This document shows positions 12,601-25,587 of a stretch of DNA of 64,000 nucleotides, in pieces; positions within the stretch are counted from its first letter, which is position 1, and every line of letters starts with the position of its first letter. Origin of the DNA: Ipomoea triloba. Lineage: Eukaryota; Streptophyta; Magnoliopsida; Solanales; Convolvulaceae. The stretch is taken from positions 2,221,691 through 2,285,690 of the forward strand of contig NC_044923.1 in NCBI RefSeq assembly GCF_003576645.1, given 5' to 3'. A program made the translations under genes and the position numbers. The notes beneath the pieces are model-generated. The model was given only the letters and a program-made list of their open reading frames with translations, was not told the origin of the DNA and searched no databases.

Positions 12601-15600
12601 AAAAGAATGAGCCATGAATTTCCATAAAGTTTGAAAAAATAAAAAATTCCCCAAAGGTCCTTGGTTATTATTAAAAAATACAATAAGTCTTAGAAGTTTT
12701 TTCGGCCCTCATTAGTGGCCAAGAGTGCAAAGAAAGTTTAAAAAAGAATGAACCTTGAATTTCCATAAAGTTTGAAAAAATAAAAAATTACCAAAACCCC
12801 CTTGGTTATTATTAAAAAAAAAAAAACATTAGTTTGAGAAGTTTTGTCGGCCCATCATAACTCTCCAAAAGTGCAAAGAAAGTTTAGAAAAGAACGAGCC
12901 TTAAATCTCCATAAATTTTGAAAAAATAAAAAATTCACCAAAACGCCCATGGTTATTATTTAAAAAAAAACATAAGTTTGAGGAGTTTGTTTGGCCCCTC
13001 ATTAGTGGCCAAGAGTGCAAAGAAAGTTTAGAAAAGAATGAACCTTTAATCTTCATAAAGTTTGGAAAAANAAAAAAAAAAACATAAGTTTGAGAAGTTT
13101 TGTCTTCCCTCATTACTGGCCAAGTGTGCAAAGAATGTTTAGAAAAGAAAGATTTTCCATAAATTTTGAAAAAAAAAATTAAAAAAAACGCCCTTGGTTA
13201 TTATTTGAAAAAAAAAACATAAGTTTGAGTAGTTTTTTTGGCCACTCATTAGTGACCAAGAGTGCAAAGAAAGTTTAGAAAAGAATGAGCCTTGAATCTC
13301 CATAAAGTTTAAAAAAATAAAAAATTCCCAAAAACGTCTTTGGTATTATTTAAAAAAAAACATAAGTTTTAGGAGTTTTTTCGGCCCTCATTACTGGCAT
13401 AGAGTGCAAAAAAAGTTTTTTGTAACCTTGAATCTCCATAAAGTTTGGATAAATAAAAAAATTCCCAAAACGCCCTTGGTTATTATTTTTAAAAAAACTT
13501 AAATTCGAGGAGTTTTTTCGGCCCCTCATTAGTGACCAAGAGTGCAAAGAAAGTTTAGAAAAGAATGAGTCTTGAATCTCCATAAAATTTGAAAAAATAA
13601 AAAATTCCCAAAAACGCCCTTGGTATTATTATTAAAAAAAACATAAGTTTGAGAAGTTTTGTCTTCCCTCATAACTGGCCTAGTGTGCAAAGAAATTTAG
13701 AAAAGAATGAGCCTTGAATATCCATAAATTTTGAATAAAAAAATTACAAAAAACGGCTTTGGTTATTATTTGAAAAAAAAACATAAGTTTGAGGAGTTTT
13801 TTTGGCCCCTCATTAGTGGCCAAGAGTGCAAAGAAAGTTTAGAAAAGAATGAGCCTTGAATCTCCATAAAGTTTGAAAAAATAAAAAATTCCCAAAAACG
13901 CCCTTGGTATTATTTAAAAAAAACATAAGTTTTAGGAGTTTTTTCGGCCCCTCATTACTGGCAAAGAGTGCAAAGAAATTTTAGAAAAGAATGAGCCTTG
14001 AATATCCATAAAGTTTGGAAAAATAAAAAATTTCCAAAACGCCCTTGGTTATTATTAAAATAAAAACATAAGTTTGAGAAGTTTTGTCTTCCCTCATTAC
14101 TGGCCAAGTGTGCAAAGAATGTTTAGAAAAGAATAAGCCTTGAATCTCCATAAATTTTGAAAAAAAATTCAAAAAAACGCCCTTGGTATTATTATTTAAA
14201 AAAACAGAAGTTTGAGGAGTTTTTCGGCTACTCATTAGTGGCGAAGAGTGCAAAGAAAGTTCAGAAAAGAATGGGCCATGAATTTCCATAAAGTTTGGAA
14301 AAATAAAAAATTACCCAAAACGCCCTTGGTTATTATTTTAAAAAAAAAACTTAAATTTGAGGAGTTTTTTCGGCCCCTCATTAGTGGCCAAGAGTGCAAT
14401 GAATGTTCAGAAAAGAATGAGCCTTGAATCTCCATAAATTTTGAAAAAATAAAAAATTCCCCAAAACGCCATTGGTTATTATTTAAAAAAAAAAAACATA
14501 AGTTTGACGAGTTTTATTTTGGCCCATCATTAGTGGCCAAGAGTGCAAAGAAAGGTTAGAAAAGAATGAGCCGTGAATCTCCATAAAGTTTGGAAAAATA
14601 AATGATTCTCCAAAACGCCCTTGGTTATTATTAAAATAAAAACATAAGTTTGAGGAGTTTTTCGGCTCCTCATTAGTGGCCAAGAGGGCAATGAAAGTTT
14701 AGAAAAGAATGAGCCGTGAATCTCCATAAAGTTTGGAAAAATAAATGATTCTCCAAAACGCCCTTGGTTATTATTTTTAAAAAAAACTTAAATTTGTGGA
14801 GTTTTTTCGGCCCCTCATTAGTGTCCAAGAGTGCAAAGAAAGTTTAGAAAAGAATGAGCCTTGAATCTCCATAAACAAAGAAAGTTTAGAAAAGAATGAG
14901 CCTTGAATCTCCATAAAATTTGAAAGTTTAGAAAAGAATGAGCCTTGAATCTCCATAAAATTTGAAAAAATTAAAAATTGCCAAAACGCCCTTGGTATTA
15001 TTAAAAAAAAAACATAAGTTTGAGGAGTTTTTCGGCTCCTCATTAGTGGCCAAGAGTGCAAAGAAAGTTTAGAAAAGAATGAGCCATGAATTTCCATAAA
15101 GTTTGAAAAAAAATTCCCCAAAACGCCCTTGGTTATTATTAAAAAAACAATAAGTCTGATGAGTTTTTTCTGCCCCTCATTAGTGGCCAAGAGTGCAAAG
15201 AAAGTTTAGAAAAGAAGGAGCCTTGAATTTCCATAATGTTTGAAAAAATAAAAAATTCCCCAACACGCCCTTGGTTATTATTGAAAAAAACAATAAGTCT
15301 TAGGAGTTTTTTTTGGCCCCTCATTACTGGCCAAGAATGCAAAGAAAGTTTAGAAAAGAATGAGCCGTGAATCTCAATAAAGTTTGGAAAAATAAAAAAT
15401 TCTCCAAAACGCACATGGTTATTATTTTAAAAAAAAAAAACTTAAATTTGTGGAGTTTTTTCGGCCTTCATTAGTGGCCAAGAGTGCAAAGAAAGTTTAG
15501 AAAAGAATGAGCCTTGAATCTCCATAAAGTTTAGAAAAATAAAAAAATTCCCAAAACGCCCTTGGTTATTATTTTTAAAAAAACTTAAATTCGAGGAGTT

Positions 15601-18600
15601 TTTTCGGCCCTCATTAGTGACCAAGAGTGCAAAGAAAGTTTAGAAAAGAATGAGCCTTGAATCTCCATAAAATTTGAAAAAATTAAAAATTCCCAAAAAC
15701 GCCCTTGGTACTATTATTAAAAAAAACATAAGTTTTAGGACTTTTTCGGCTCCTCATTAGTGGCCAAGAGTGCAAAGAAAGTTTAGAAAAGAATGAGACA
15801 TGAATTTCCTTAAAGTTTGAAAAAATAAAAAATTCCCCAAAACGCCCTTGGTTATTATTAAAAAAAAACAATAAGTCTTAGGAGTTTTTTTTGGCCCCTT
15901 TTTAGTGGCCAAGAGTGCAAAGAATGTTTAGAAAAGGATGAGCCTTGAATCTCTATAACTTTTGAAAAAATAAAAAATTCCCCAAAACGCCATTGGTTAT
16001 TATTTAAAAAAAAACATAAGTTTGATGAGTTTTTTTTGGCCCATCATTATTGGCCAAGAGTGCAAAGCAAGTTTAGAAAAGAATGAGACATGAATTTCCA
16101 TAGAGTTTGAAAAAATAAAAAATTCTCAAAACGCCCTTGGTTATTATTAAAAAACAATAAGTCTTAGGAGTTTTTTTTGGCCCCTCATTAGTGGCCAAAG
16201 GATGCAAAGAAAGTTTAGAAAAGAATGAGCCTTGAATCACCATAATGTTTGGAAAAATAAAAAATTACCCAAAACGCCCTTGGTTATTATTTAAAAAAAA
16301 ACTTAAATTTGAGGAGTTTTTTCGGCCCCTCATTAGTGGCTAAGAGTGCAAAGATTGTTTAGAAAAGAATGAGACTTGAATCTCCATAAATTTTGAAAAA
16401 ATAAAAAATTCCCCAAAACGCCATTGGTTATTATTTGAAAAAAAAAACATAAGTTTGATGAGTTTTTTTTTGGCCCATCATTAGTGCCCAAGAGTGCAAA
16501 GAAATTTTAGAAAAGAATGAGCCGTGAATCTCCATAAAGTTTGGAAAAATAAAAAATTCTCGAAAACGCCCTTGGTTATTATTTTTTTTTTAAAAAAATT
16601 AAATTTGTGGAGTTTTTTCGGCCCCTAGTTAGTGTCCAAGAGTGCAAAGAAAGTTTATAAAAGAATGAGCCTTGAATCTCCATAAAATTTGAAAAAATTA
16701 AAAATTCCTAAAACTCCCTTGGTATTATTATTAAAAAAACATAAGATTGAGGAGTTTTTCGGCTCCTCATTAGTGGCGAAGAGTGCAAAGAAAGTTTAGA
16801 AAAGAATGGGCCATGAATTTCCATAAAGTTTGGAAAAATAAAAAATTACCCAAAACGCCCTTGGTTATTATTTTAAAAAAAAAACTTAAATTTGAGGAGT
16901 TTTTTCGGCCCCTCATTAGTGGCCAAGAGTGCAATGAATGTTCAGAAAAGAATGAGCCTTGAATCTCCATAAATTTTGAAAAAATAAAAAATTCCCCAAA
17001 ACGCCATTGGTTATTATTTAAAAAAAAACATAAGTTTGACGAGTTTTATTTTGGCCCATCATTAGTGGCCAAGAGTGCAAAGAAAGGTTAGAAAAGAATG
17101 AGCCGTGAATCTCCATAAAGTTTGGAAAAATAAATGATTCTCCAAAACGCCCTTGGTTATTATTTTTTAAAAAAACTTAAATTTGTGGAGTTTTTTCGGC
17201 CCCTCATTAGAGTCCAAGTGTGCAAAGAAAGTTTAGAAAAGAATGAGCCTTGAATCTCCATAAAATTTGAAAAAAATAAAAATTCCCAAAACGCCCTTGG
17301 TATTATTATTAAAAAAAAATATAAGTTTGAGGAGTTTTTCGGCTCCTCATTAGTGGCCAAGAGTGCAAAGAAATTTAGAAAAGAATGAGCCATGAATTTC
17401 CATAAAGTTTGAAAAAATAAAAAATTACCAAAAACTCCCTTGGTTATTATTAAAAAAAACATAAGTTAGAGGAGTTTTTTCAGCCCTCATTACTGGCCAA
17501 GAATGCAAAGAAAGTTTAGAAAAGAATGAGCCTTGAATCTCTATAAATTTTGAAAAAAAAATTCCCCAAAACGCCCTTAGTTATTTAAAAAAAAAAACAT
17601 AAGTTTTAGTAGTTTTTTCGGCCCCTCATTACTGGCCAAATAGGCAAAGAAAGATTAGAAAATAATGATTCTTGAATTTCCATAAAGTTTGAAAAAATAA
17701 AAAATTCCCAAAAACGCCATTGGTTATTATTAGAACAAAAACATAAGTTTGAAGAGTTTTTTTCGGCACCTCATTACTGGCCAAGTAGGCAAAGAATGTT
17801 TAGAAAATAATGATCCTTGAATTTCCATAAAGTTTGAAAAAACAAAAAATTTCCCAAAACTCCCTTGGTTATTATTAAAAAAAAAACATAAGTTTGAAGA
17901 GTGTTTTCGGCCCCTCATTACTGGCCAAGTAGGCAAAGAAAGTTTAGAAAAGAATGAGCCTTAAATTTCCATAAAGTTTGAAAAAATAAATAATGCCCCA
18001 AAACGCCCTTGGTTATTATTTTAAAAAAAATCATAAGTTTGACAAGTTTTTTCGGCCCCTCATTACTGGCCAAATAGGCAAAGAAAGTTTAGAAAATAAT
18101 GATTCTTGAATTTCCATAAAGTTTGAAAAAATACAAAATTCCCAAAAACGCAATTGGCTATTATTAAAAAAAAAAAACATAAGTTTGAGGAGTTTTTTTC
18201 AGCCCCTCATTACTGGCCAAGTAGGCAAAGAATGTTTAGAAAATAATGATCCTTGAATTTCCATAAAGTTTGAAAAAATAAAAAAATTCCCCAAAACGCC
18301 CTTGGTTATTATTAAAAAAAAACATAAGTTTGAGGAGTGTTTTCGGCCCCTCATTACGGGCCAATTAGGCAAAAAAACTTTAGAAAAGAATGAGCCTTGA
18401 ATTTCCATATAGTTTGAAAAAATAAATAATGCCCCAAAACGCCGTTGGTTATTATTTTAAAAAAAATCATAAGTTCCAAAACGCCGTTGGTTATTATTTT
18501 AAAAAAAATCATAAGTTTGAGAAAGCCGTTGGTTATTATTTTAAAAAAAATCATAAGTTTGAGAAATTTTTTCGGCCCCTCATTACTGGCCAAGTAGGCA

Positions 18601-20700
18601 AAGAAAGTTTAGAAAATAATGAGCCTTGAATCTCCATAAAGTTTGAAAAAATAAAATATTACCCAAAACACCCTTGGTTATTATTTAAAAAAAAAACAGA
18701 AGTCTGAGGAGTTTTTTCGGTCCCTCATTAGTGGCCAAGAGTGCAAAGAAAGTTTAGAAAAGAATGAGCCTTGAATCTCCATAAATTTTAAAAAAATAAA
18801 AATTCCCCAAAACGCCCTTGGTTATTATTTAAAAAAAAAACATAAGTTTGATAAGTTTTTTTTGGCCCCTCATTAGTGGCCAAGAGTGCAATGAAAGTTT
18901 AGAAAAGAATGAGCCTTGAATCTCCATAAAGTTTGGAAAAATAAAAAATTACACATAACGCCCTTGGTTATTATTTTTAAACAAACTTAAATTTGAGGAG
19001 TTTTTTCGGCACCTCATTAGTGGCCAAGAGTGCAAAGAAAGTTTAGAAAAGAATGAGCCTTGAAACTCCATAAAATTTGAAAAAACAATGAATCTCCAAA
19101 AAAGCCCTTGGCATTATTATTAAAAAAAAAACATAACTTTGAGGAGTTTTTCGACTCCTCATTAGTGGCCAAGAGTGCAAAGAAAGTTTAGAAAAGAAGG
19201 AGACTTGAATTTCCATAAAGTTTGAAAAAATAAAAAATTCCCAAAACGCCCTTGGTTTTTATTAAAAAAAAACATTAGTTTGAGAAGTTTTGTCGGCCCA
19301 TCATTACTAGCCAAGAGTGCAAAGAAAGTTTAGAAAAGAATGAGCCTTGAATCTCCATAAATTTTGAAAAAATAAAAAATTCCCAAAAACGCTCTTGCTT
19401 ATTTTTAAAGAATTACCCAAAACGCCCTTGGTTATTATTTTAAAAAAAAAAACATAAGTTTGAGGAGTTTTTTTGGCCCCTCATTAGTGGCCAAGAGTGC
19501 AATGAGGAGTTTTTTTGGCCCCTCATTAGTGGCCAAGAGTGCAATGAAAGTTTATAAAAGAATGAGTCTTGAATCTCCATAAAGTTTGGAAAAATAAAAA
19601 AATTTCCCAAAACGCCATTGGTTATTATTTTAAAAACAAAACTTAATTTGAGGAGTTTTTTCGGCCCCTCATTAGTGGCCAAGAGTGCAAAGAATGTTTA
19701 GAGAAGAATGAACATTAAGTCTCCATAAAATTTCAAAAAATAAAAAATTCCCAAAAACGCCCTTGGTTATTATTTTTAAAAAAAAACTTAAATTTTAGGA
19801 GTTTTTTCGGCCCCTCATTAGTGGCCAAGAGTGCAAAGAAAGTTTAGAAAAGAATGTTCTTTGAATCTCCATAAATTTTTAAAAATAAAAAATTCCCAAA
19901 AACGCCCTTGGTTATTATTTAAAAAAAAACATAAGTTTGAAGAGTTTTTTTTCCCCCTCATTAGTGGCCAAGAGTGCAATGAAAGTTTAAAAAGAATGAG
20001 GCTTGAATCTCCATAAAGTTTGGAACAATAAAAAATTTCCCAAAAATGCCCTTGGTTATTATTTTAAAAAAAGAACTTAATTTGAGGAGTTTTTTCGGCC
20101 CCTCATTAGTGGCCAAGAGTGCAAAGAATGTTTAGAGAAGAATGAGTATTGAGTCTCCATAAAATTTCAAAAAATGAAAAATTCCCCAAAACGCCCTTGG
20201 TTATTATTTAAAAAAAACATAAGTTTGAGAAGTTTTTTTGGCCTCTCATTAGTGGCCAAGAGTGCAAAAAAAGTTTAGAAAAGAATGAGCCTTGAATCTC
20301 TATAAAGTTTGGAAAAATAAAAAATTCGCCAAAACGACCTTGGTTATTATTTTTTTAAAAAAAAATTAAATTTGAGGAGTTTTTTCGGCCCTCATTAGTA
20401 GCCAAGAGTGCAAAGAAAGTTTAGAAAAGAATGAGCCTTGAATCTCCATAAATTCTGAAAAAATAAAAAATTCCCAAAACGCCCTTGGTTATTATTAAAA
20501 AAAATCATAAGTTTTAGGAGTTTTTTCGGCCCCTCATTACTGGCCAAGTAGGCAAAGAAAGTTTAGAAAAAAATGAGCCTTGAATTTCCATAAAGTTTGA
20601 AAAAATAAAAAATTTCCCAAAACGCCCTTGGTTATTATTAAAAAAAAACATAAGTTTGAGGAGTTTTATCGACCCCTCATTACTGGCCAATAGTGCAAAG
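3655..20700. repeat. Satellite A array, main block (about 145-bp monomers)
   Basis: Continuation of satellite A after the solo LTR. Monomers differ from each other by substitutions, A-tract length changes and variants of the 'cattagtggcc' / 'cattactggcc' segment. Longer blocks recur: about 10840-11100 matches 12805-13070, and about 14230-14620 matches 16757-17150, which indicates irregular higher-order amplification. Local 2-3x duplications of 40-60 bp occur near 5810-5900, 11525-11620, 14865-14960, 18460-18560 and 19495-19540. An N lies at 13071. Together with the left part, the array holds on the order of 130 monomers. No coding region is supported. Confidence 0.93.
6722..10430. repeat. 290-bp higher-order repeat (dimer of satellite A), about 12.8 near-identical copies
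   Basis: The landmark 'gaatctccataaagttaga' falls at 6741, 7031, 7321 and 7611 and continues at 290-bp spacing to 10221. Each period contains two diverged 145-bp monomers. One has 'tattatttcaaacaaa' and 'attactggcaaag'; the other has 'acacaataagtcttag' and 'ccgcattagtggcc'. Copies look identical to the base over about 3.7 kb, whereas flanking monomers are clearly diverged. Confidence 0.92.
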
Positions 20701-22390
20701 AAAGTTTAGAAAAGAAAGGGCTTTGAATTTCCCTAAAGTTTATAAAAATAAAAATTTTCACCAAAACGTCATTGGTTACTATTAAAAAAAAACCTCAAAT
20801 TTGACGAGCCTTTTCGGCCCTCATTGCGGCCCAACTTGGCAATGAAAGTTTAGAAAAGAAGGAGCCTTGAGGATCCTTAAAGTTTATAAAAATAAAAAAT
20901 TTTCCCAAAACGCCCTTGGTTACTATTATAAAAAACATAAGTTTTAGGAGTTTTATCGACCCCTCATTACTGCCCAAGTAGGCAAAGAAAGTTTAGAAAA
21001 GAATGGGCCTTGAATTTCCATAAAGTTTATAAAAATAAATGTTTTCACCAAAACGCCATTGGTTACTATTAAATAAAAAACTTAAGTTTGATTAGCCTTT
21101 TCGGCCCTTTATTACTGCCCAAGTGGGCAAAGAAAGTTTAGAAAAGATTGAGCCTTGAGGATCCTTAAAGGTTATAAAAATAAAAAATTTTCCCAAAACG
21201 CCATTGGTTACTATTAAAAAATAACTCAAATTTGACGAGCCTTTTCGGCCCTCATTACTGTCCAATTGGGCAAAGAAAGTTTAGAGAAGAAGGAGCCTTA
21301 AGGATCCTTAAAGTTTATAAAAATAAAAAATTTCCCCAAAACGCCCTTCGTTACTATTAAAAAAAAACCTCAAATTTGACGAGCCTTTTCGGCCCTCATT
21401 GCTGCCCAACTGGGCAATGAAAGTTTAGAAAAGAAGGAGCCTTGAGGATCCTTAAAGTTTATAAAAATAAAATTATTTTCCCAAAACGCCATTGGTTACT
21501 ATTAAAAAAAACTTAAGTTTGAGGAGCCTTTTCGGCCCCTCATTACTTCTCAAGTGGGCAAAGAAAGTTTAGAAAATATTGAGCCTTGAGGATCCTTAAA
21601 GTTTATAAAAATAAAAATTTTCCCCAAAACGCCATTGGTTACTATTAAAAAAAAAACTCAAATTTGACGAGCCTTTTCGGCCCTCATTACTATCCAATTG
21701 GGCAAAGAAAGTTTAGAGAAGAAGGAGCCTTAAGGATCCTTAAAGTTTATAAAAATAAAAATTTTCCCCAAAACGCCATTCGTTACTATTAAAAAAAAAC
21801 CTCAAATTTGACGAGCCTTTTCGGCCCTCATTGCTGCCCAACTGGGCAATGAAAGTTTAGAAAAGAATGAGCCTTGAGGATCCTTAAAGTTTATAAAAAT
21901 AAATTTTTTTCCCAAAACGCCATTGGTTACTATTAAAAAAAAACTTAAGTTTGAGGAGCCTTTTCGGCCCTTCATTACTTCTCAAGTGGGCAAAGAAAGT
22001 TTAGAAAAGAATGGGCCTTGAGGATCCTTAAAGTTTATAAAAATAAAAATTTCTCCCAAAACGCCCTTGGTTACTATTAAAAAGAAAAAACTTAAGTTTG
22101 AGGAGCCTTTTCGGCCCCTCATTACTTCTCAAGTGGGCAAAGAAAGTTTAGAAAAGAATGAGCCTTGAGGATCCTTAAAGTTTATAGAAATAAAAATTTT
22201 CCCCAAAACGCCCTTGGTTACTATTAAAAAAAACTTCAATTTGACGAGCCTTTTCGACCCCTCATTACTGCCCAATTGGGCAATGAAAGTTTAGAGAAGA
22301 ATGAGCCTTGAGGATCCTTAAAGTTTATAAAAATAAAAATTTTCTCCAAAACGCCCTTGGTTACTATTAATAAAAAAACTTAAATTTGAC
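20701..22390. repeat. Satellite B: diverged subfamily of satellite A
   Basis: Monomers keep the general plan of satellite A but have their own diagnostic words: 'gaggatccttaaagttta', 'ccattggttactatta' and 'gacgagccttttcggccc'. The unit length is again about 140-145 bp. The change from A is gradual between about 20650 and 20850. The block ends against an unrelated repeat at about 22390. Confidence 0.85.
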
Positions 22391-24065
22391 GATACATTTA
22401 CCTGGTATTACAGGTCACTAACTGGTAATTATGCCTTGATGAATTAAATTGACAAGTTTATGTATCTAATTGAAACTTTAAAAATTTTGAGGGCCTAATT
22501 GATTTTTCAGGTAAAGTTCGATCGCCTATTTGACACATTTTATACCAAAAAGTGACATTTACATTTACCTGTTATTACGGGTCACTAACAGAGTAACAGG
22601 TAATTATGCCTTGATGAACTAAATTAGCATGTTTATGTACCTAATTGCAACTTTAAAAAGTTCGCGGGTCTAATTGATTTTTCAGGTAAAGTTCGATAGC
22701 CTATTTGACACATTTTATGCAAAAAAAAAAAGTGACATTTACAAGGTAATTATGCTTTGATGAATTAAATTGACATGTTTATGTATCTAATTGCAACTTT
22801 AAAAATTTTGAGGGCCTAATTAATTTTTCAGGTAAAGTTCGATCGCTTATTTGACACATTTTATGCAAAAATAAGTTACATTTACATTTACCTGTTATTA
22901 CGGGTCACTAACATGTAATTATGCCTTGATGAACTAAATTGGCATGTTTATGTACCTAATTGCAACTTTAAAAAGTTTGCGGGCCTAATTAATTTTTCAG
23001 GTAAAGTTCGATGGCTTATTTGACACATTTTATGCAAAAAAAAGTGACATTTATATTTACTTGGTATTACAGATCAATAACAGGTAATTATGCCTTGATG
23101 AATTAAATTGACAAGTTTATGTACCTAATTGCAACTTTAAAAAGTTTGAGGGCCTAATTGATTTTTCAGGTAAAGTTCGATGCCCTATTTGACACATTTT
23201 ATGCAAAAAAGTGACATTTACATTTACCTGGTATTACAGGTCACTAACAGATAATTATGTCTTGATGAACTAAATTGACATGATTATGTACTAATTGCGA
23301 CTTTAAAAAGTTTGAGGGCCTAATTGATTTTTCAGGTAAAGTTCGATGGGCTATTTGACACATTTTATGCACAAAAAAAAAAAAAAGGTGACATTTACAA
23401 TTTCCTAGTATTACATGTCACTAACAGGTAATTATGCCTTGATGAACTAAATTGGCATGTTTATGTACCTAATTGCAACTTTAAAAAGTTCGAGGGCCTA
23501 ATTGATTATTCAGTTAAAGTTCGATGTCCTATTTAACACATTTTATGCAAAAAAAAAAAAGTGACATTTACATTTACCTGGTATTACAGGTCACTAACAG
23601 GTAATTATGCCTTGATGAATTAAATTGACAAGTTTATGTATCTAATTGCAACTTTAAAAATTTTGAGGGCCTAATTGATTTTTCAGGTAAAGTTCGATGG
23701 GCTATTTGACACATTTTATGCACAAAAAAAAAAAAAAGGTGACATTTACAATTTCCTAGTATTACATGTCACTAACAGGTAATTATGCCTTGATGAACTA
23801 AATTGGCATGTTTATGTACCTAATTGCAACTTTAAAAAGTTCGAGGGCCTAATTGATTATTCAGTTAAAGTTCGATGTCCTATTTAACACATTTTATGCA
23901 AAAAAAAAAAAGTGACATTTACATTTACCTGGTATTACAGGTCACTAACAGGTAATTATGCCTTGATGAATTAAATTGACAAGTTTATGTATCTAATTGC
24001 AACTTTAAAAATTTTGAGGGCCTAATTGATTTTTCAGGTAAAGTTCTATCGCCTATTTGAAACAT
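22391..24065. repeat. Satellite C: 165-180 bp tandem repeat, about 10 copies
   Basis: Units carry 'acatttacctggtattaca', 'ggtaattatgccttgatga', 'ttgcaactttaaaaa' and 'ttttcaggtaaagttcgat', ending in a variable A-run. The 'taattatgccttgatga' landmark recurs about ten times at roughly 146-179 bp spacing between 22423 and 23960. The sequence is unrelated to satellites A and B. No gene is present. Confidence 0.9.
23341..24042. repeat. 351-bp dimer of satellite C, duplicated in tandem
   Basis: The block at 23341-23691 is repeated at 23692-24042 (offset 351) with essentially no differences, while other satellite C units differ from each other. This is a recent two-unit duplication or an assembly duplication. 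Confidence 0.8.
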
Positions 24066-24370
24066 TTCTAGTGGACATGATTTTCTTTTCTTTACGGGAG
24101 GGCGATATATGTACCGTTTTTAAAAATTGAGGGGCAACATTTACACCACTAATAATTCAGGGGTGACATTGATAATTAGCATATTATGGAGGGGCAAAAA
24201 TTACCATTTTCCCAATTATAGATGATGGCCTTCTTCCCCCTTAATTTCCACAACCTGGCCTCTCTCTATCATCTTTTTGTGATATATGTGTGTGTGTGTG
24301 TGTAGCATCTTTGATCGGCCGGACATCCTTAATTGGATGATTAATTGACTATCGCTCCATAAAAAATTAA

Positions 24371-24795
24371 GGGAAAAATGCACTTTTGGTCCCTCAATTA
24401 GTAACACATTTGAAATGTTCTCCCTATCTTTCAATTTGGACATATTTGGTCCCTCAGTTATTGAGATGTTTGTCAATTTAGTCTTTCGGTTAGTTAATCA
24501 CAATAAACTCCGTTTAGACTATGGGTATAATTAGAATTTCACATAGGAAAATGGCAGATCGGACAGAGGAAGGGAAAGAAGTAATAAAGCTCCAAGAATT
24601 ACAAGGAAACTTAAGTTATTGGTGAGGGACCAAAACTGCATTTTCCTATGTGAAATTCCAATTATACCCATGGTCTAAACGGAGTTTATTGTGATTAACT
24701 AACAGAAGGACTAAATTGACAAACGTCTCAATAACGGAGGGATCAAATGTGTCCAAATGTGTTACTAATTGATGGACCAAATGTGTATTTTTCCC
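24371..24795. mobile_element. Foldback MITE with long terminal inverted repeats
   Basis: The left arm (24371-24553) and right arm (24639-24795) are inverted copies of each other. The left begins 'gggaaaaatgcactttt' and the right ends with its imperfect complement, 'tgtgtatttttccc'. The arms are 155-180 bp with a loop of about 85 bp. There is no coding capacity. The flanks 24066-24370 and 24796-24983 hold nothing that I can identify. Confidence 0.85.
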
Positions 24796-24983
24796 AAAAA
24801 TTAATTATTATAATTTATTCCAAAAAAAAATAACAATTTTTATTTCCCTTAAAGCAAATAGTTAATTCATTCTTTTCTATTATACGAGTCGCTATGTTTG
24901 ATCCTTGAGTTGTCAAGATCACGCTATGGTGAAATTTAGTCATCAATATAATAAAAAATGTTACTTTTAAGGGAAACCCAATG

Positions 24984-25250
24984 ATCCTGTTTGGTAATTT
25001 TGTTAGTTGTTTGATTTAATTAAATATTCAATAAGTGTGTGATTAATTAGTTTTATGTAACTACTTATTGTTTCAAAATGCTAAAATTCAAAAAATTGTT
25101 CAAAGAAGTTTTTTCAATTAATTTTTTAAGAAAGTCACTTTGCATGTAATTAGCTATAAGCTAACATCTAATTTACTAAACATCTTTCTACAATCTATTA
25201 ATGTTATCAAGCTAATATTTTCAGGAAACTGATTACTCAACATCTAGGGG
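24984..25250. mobile_element. Possible hAT-type MITE (TGTTTGGTAA end)
   Basis: Begins around 'gatcctgtttggtaatttt'. Its interior and right side ('aaaattcaaaaa', 'tttgcatgtaatta', 'aaacatctttctacaatc') match a shorter relative in PEX3 intron 6 (45020-45200). The ends are imperfect and I could not define a target duplication. Confidence 0.5.
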
Positions 25251-25414
25251 AAGAATTATTATATTGTGTTACATTATTTAAATGGAGATATTCATCTCTC
25301 ATGAAATAGATGAATTATGAAAACGTAAATAAGACTCTTGTTAAGGAATACGGAATCAAGAATCAGTCATCTTCTAATAACAAGAGATGAGACATATACA
25401 ACAGACTCTTTACT

Positions 25415-25545
25415 TTTATTTTACATCCAAGGATATGCTGATACCACACATAAACATGGCTCCTACCCTATGAGACAGGATATAAGCTAGAGTAATGAAG
25501 AATATTTCAACTTCTAGTAAGTTCTGGACAACTTAATGGAAATAC
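25415..25545 (-). pseudogene. PEX3 last-exon/3' UTR remnant downstream of the WAKL kinase exon
   Basis: On the minus strand this segment aligns with the end of PEX3 exon 7 and its 3' UTR (44640-44770). Shared stretches include 'cctgtctcatag', 'agaagttgaa' and, on the plus strand, 'ttttacatcc', 'atatgctga' and 'acttct'. Stops and indels remove any coding sense. It starts about 40 bp after the WAKL stop codon, so it probably serves as 3' UTR of that gene. Confidence 0.7.
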
Positions 25546-25587
25546 TTGAAGAAATGTAGATGCAGCAAATTAATAAAATAATAAAAT

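Noticed and set aside
1..20977. Dozens of minus-strand frames of 60-190 codons (MEIQGSFFSKLSLHSW… type)
   Set aside because: They are translations of satellite A. The 145-bp unit is not divisible by three, so the same DNA is read in different frames in adjacent monomers, with no start, stop or codon pattern of a real protein.
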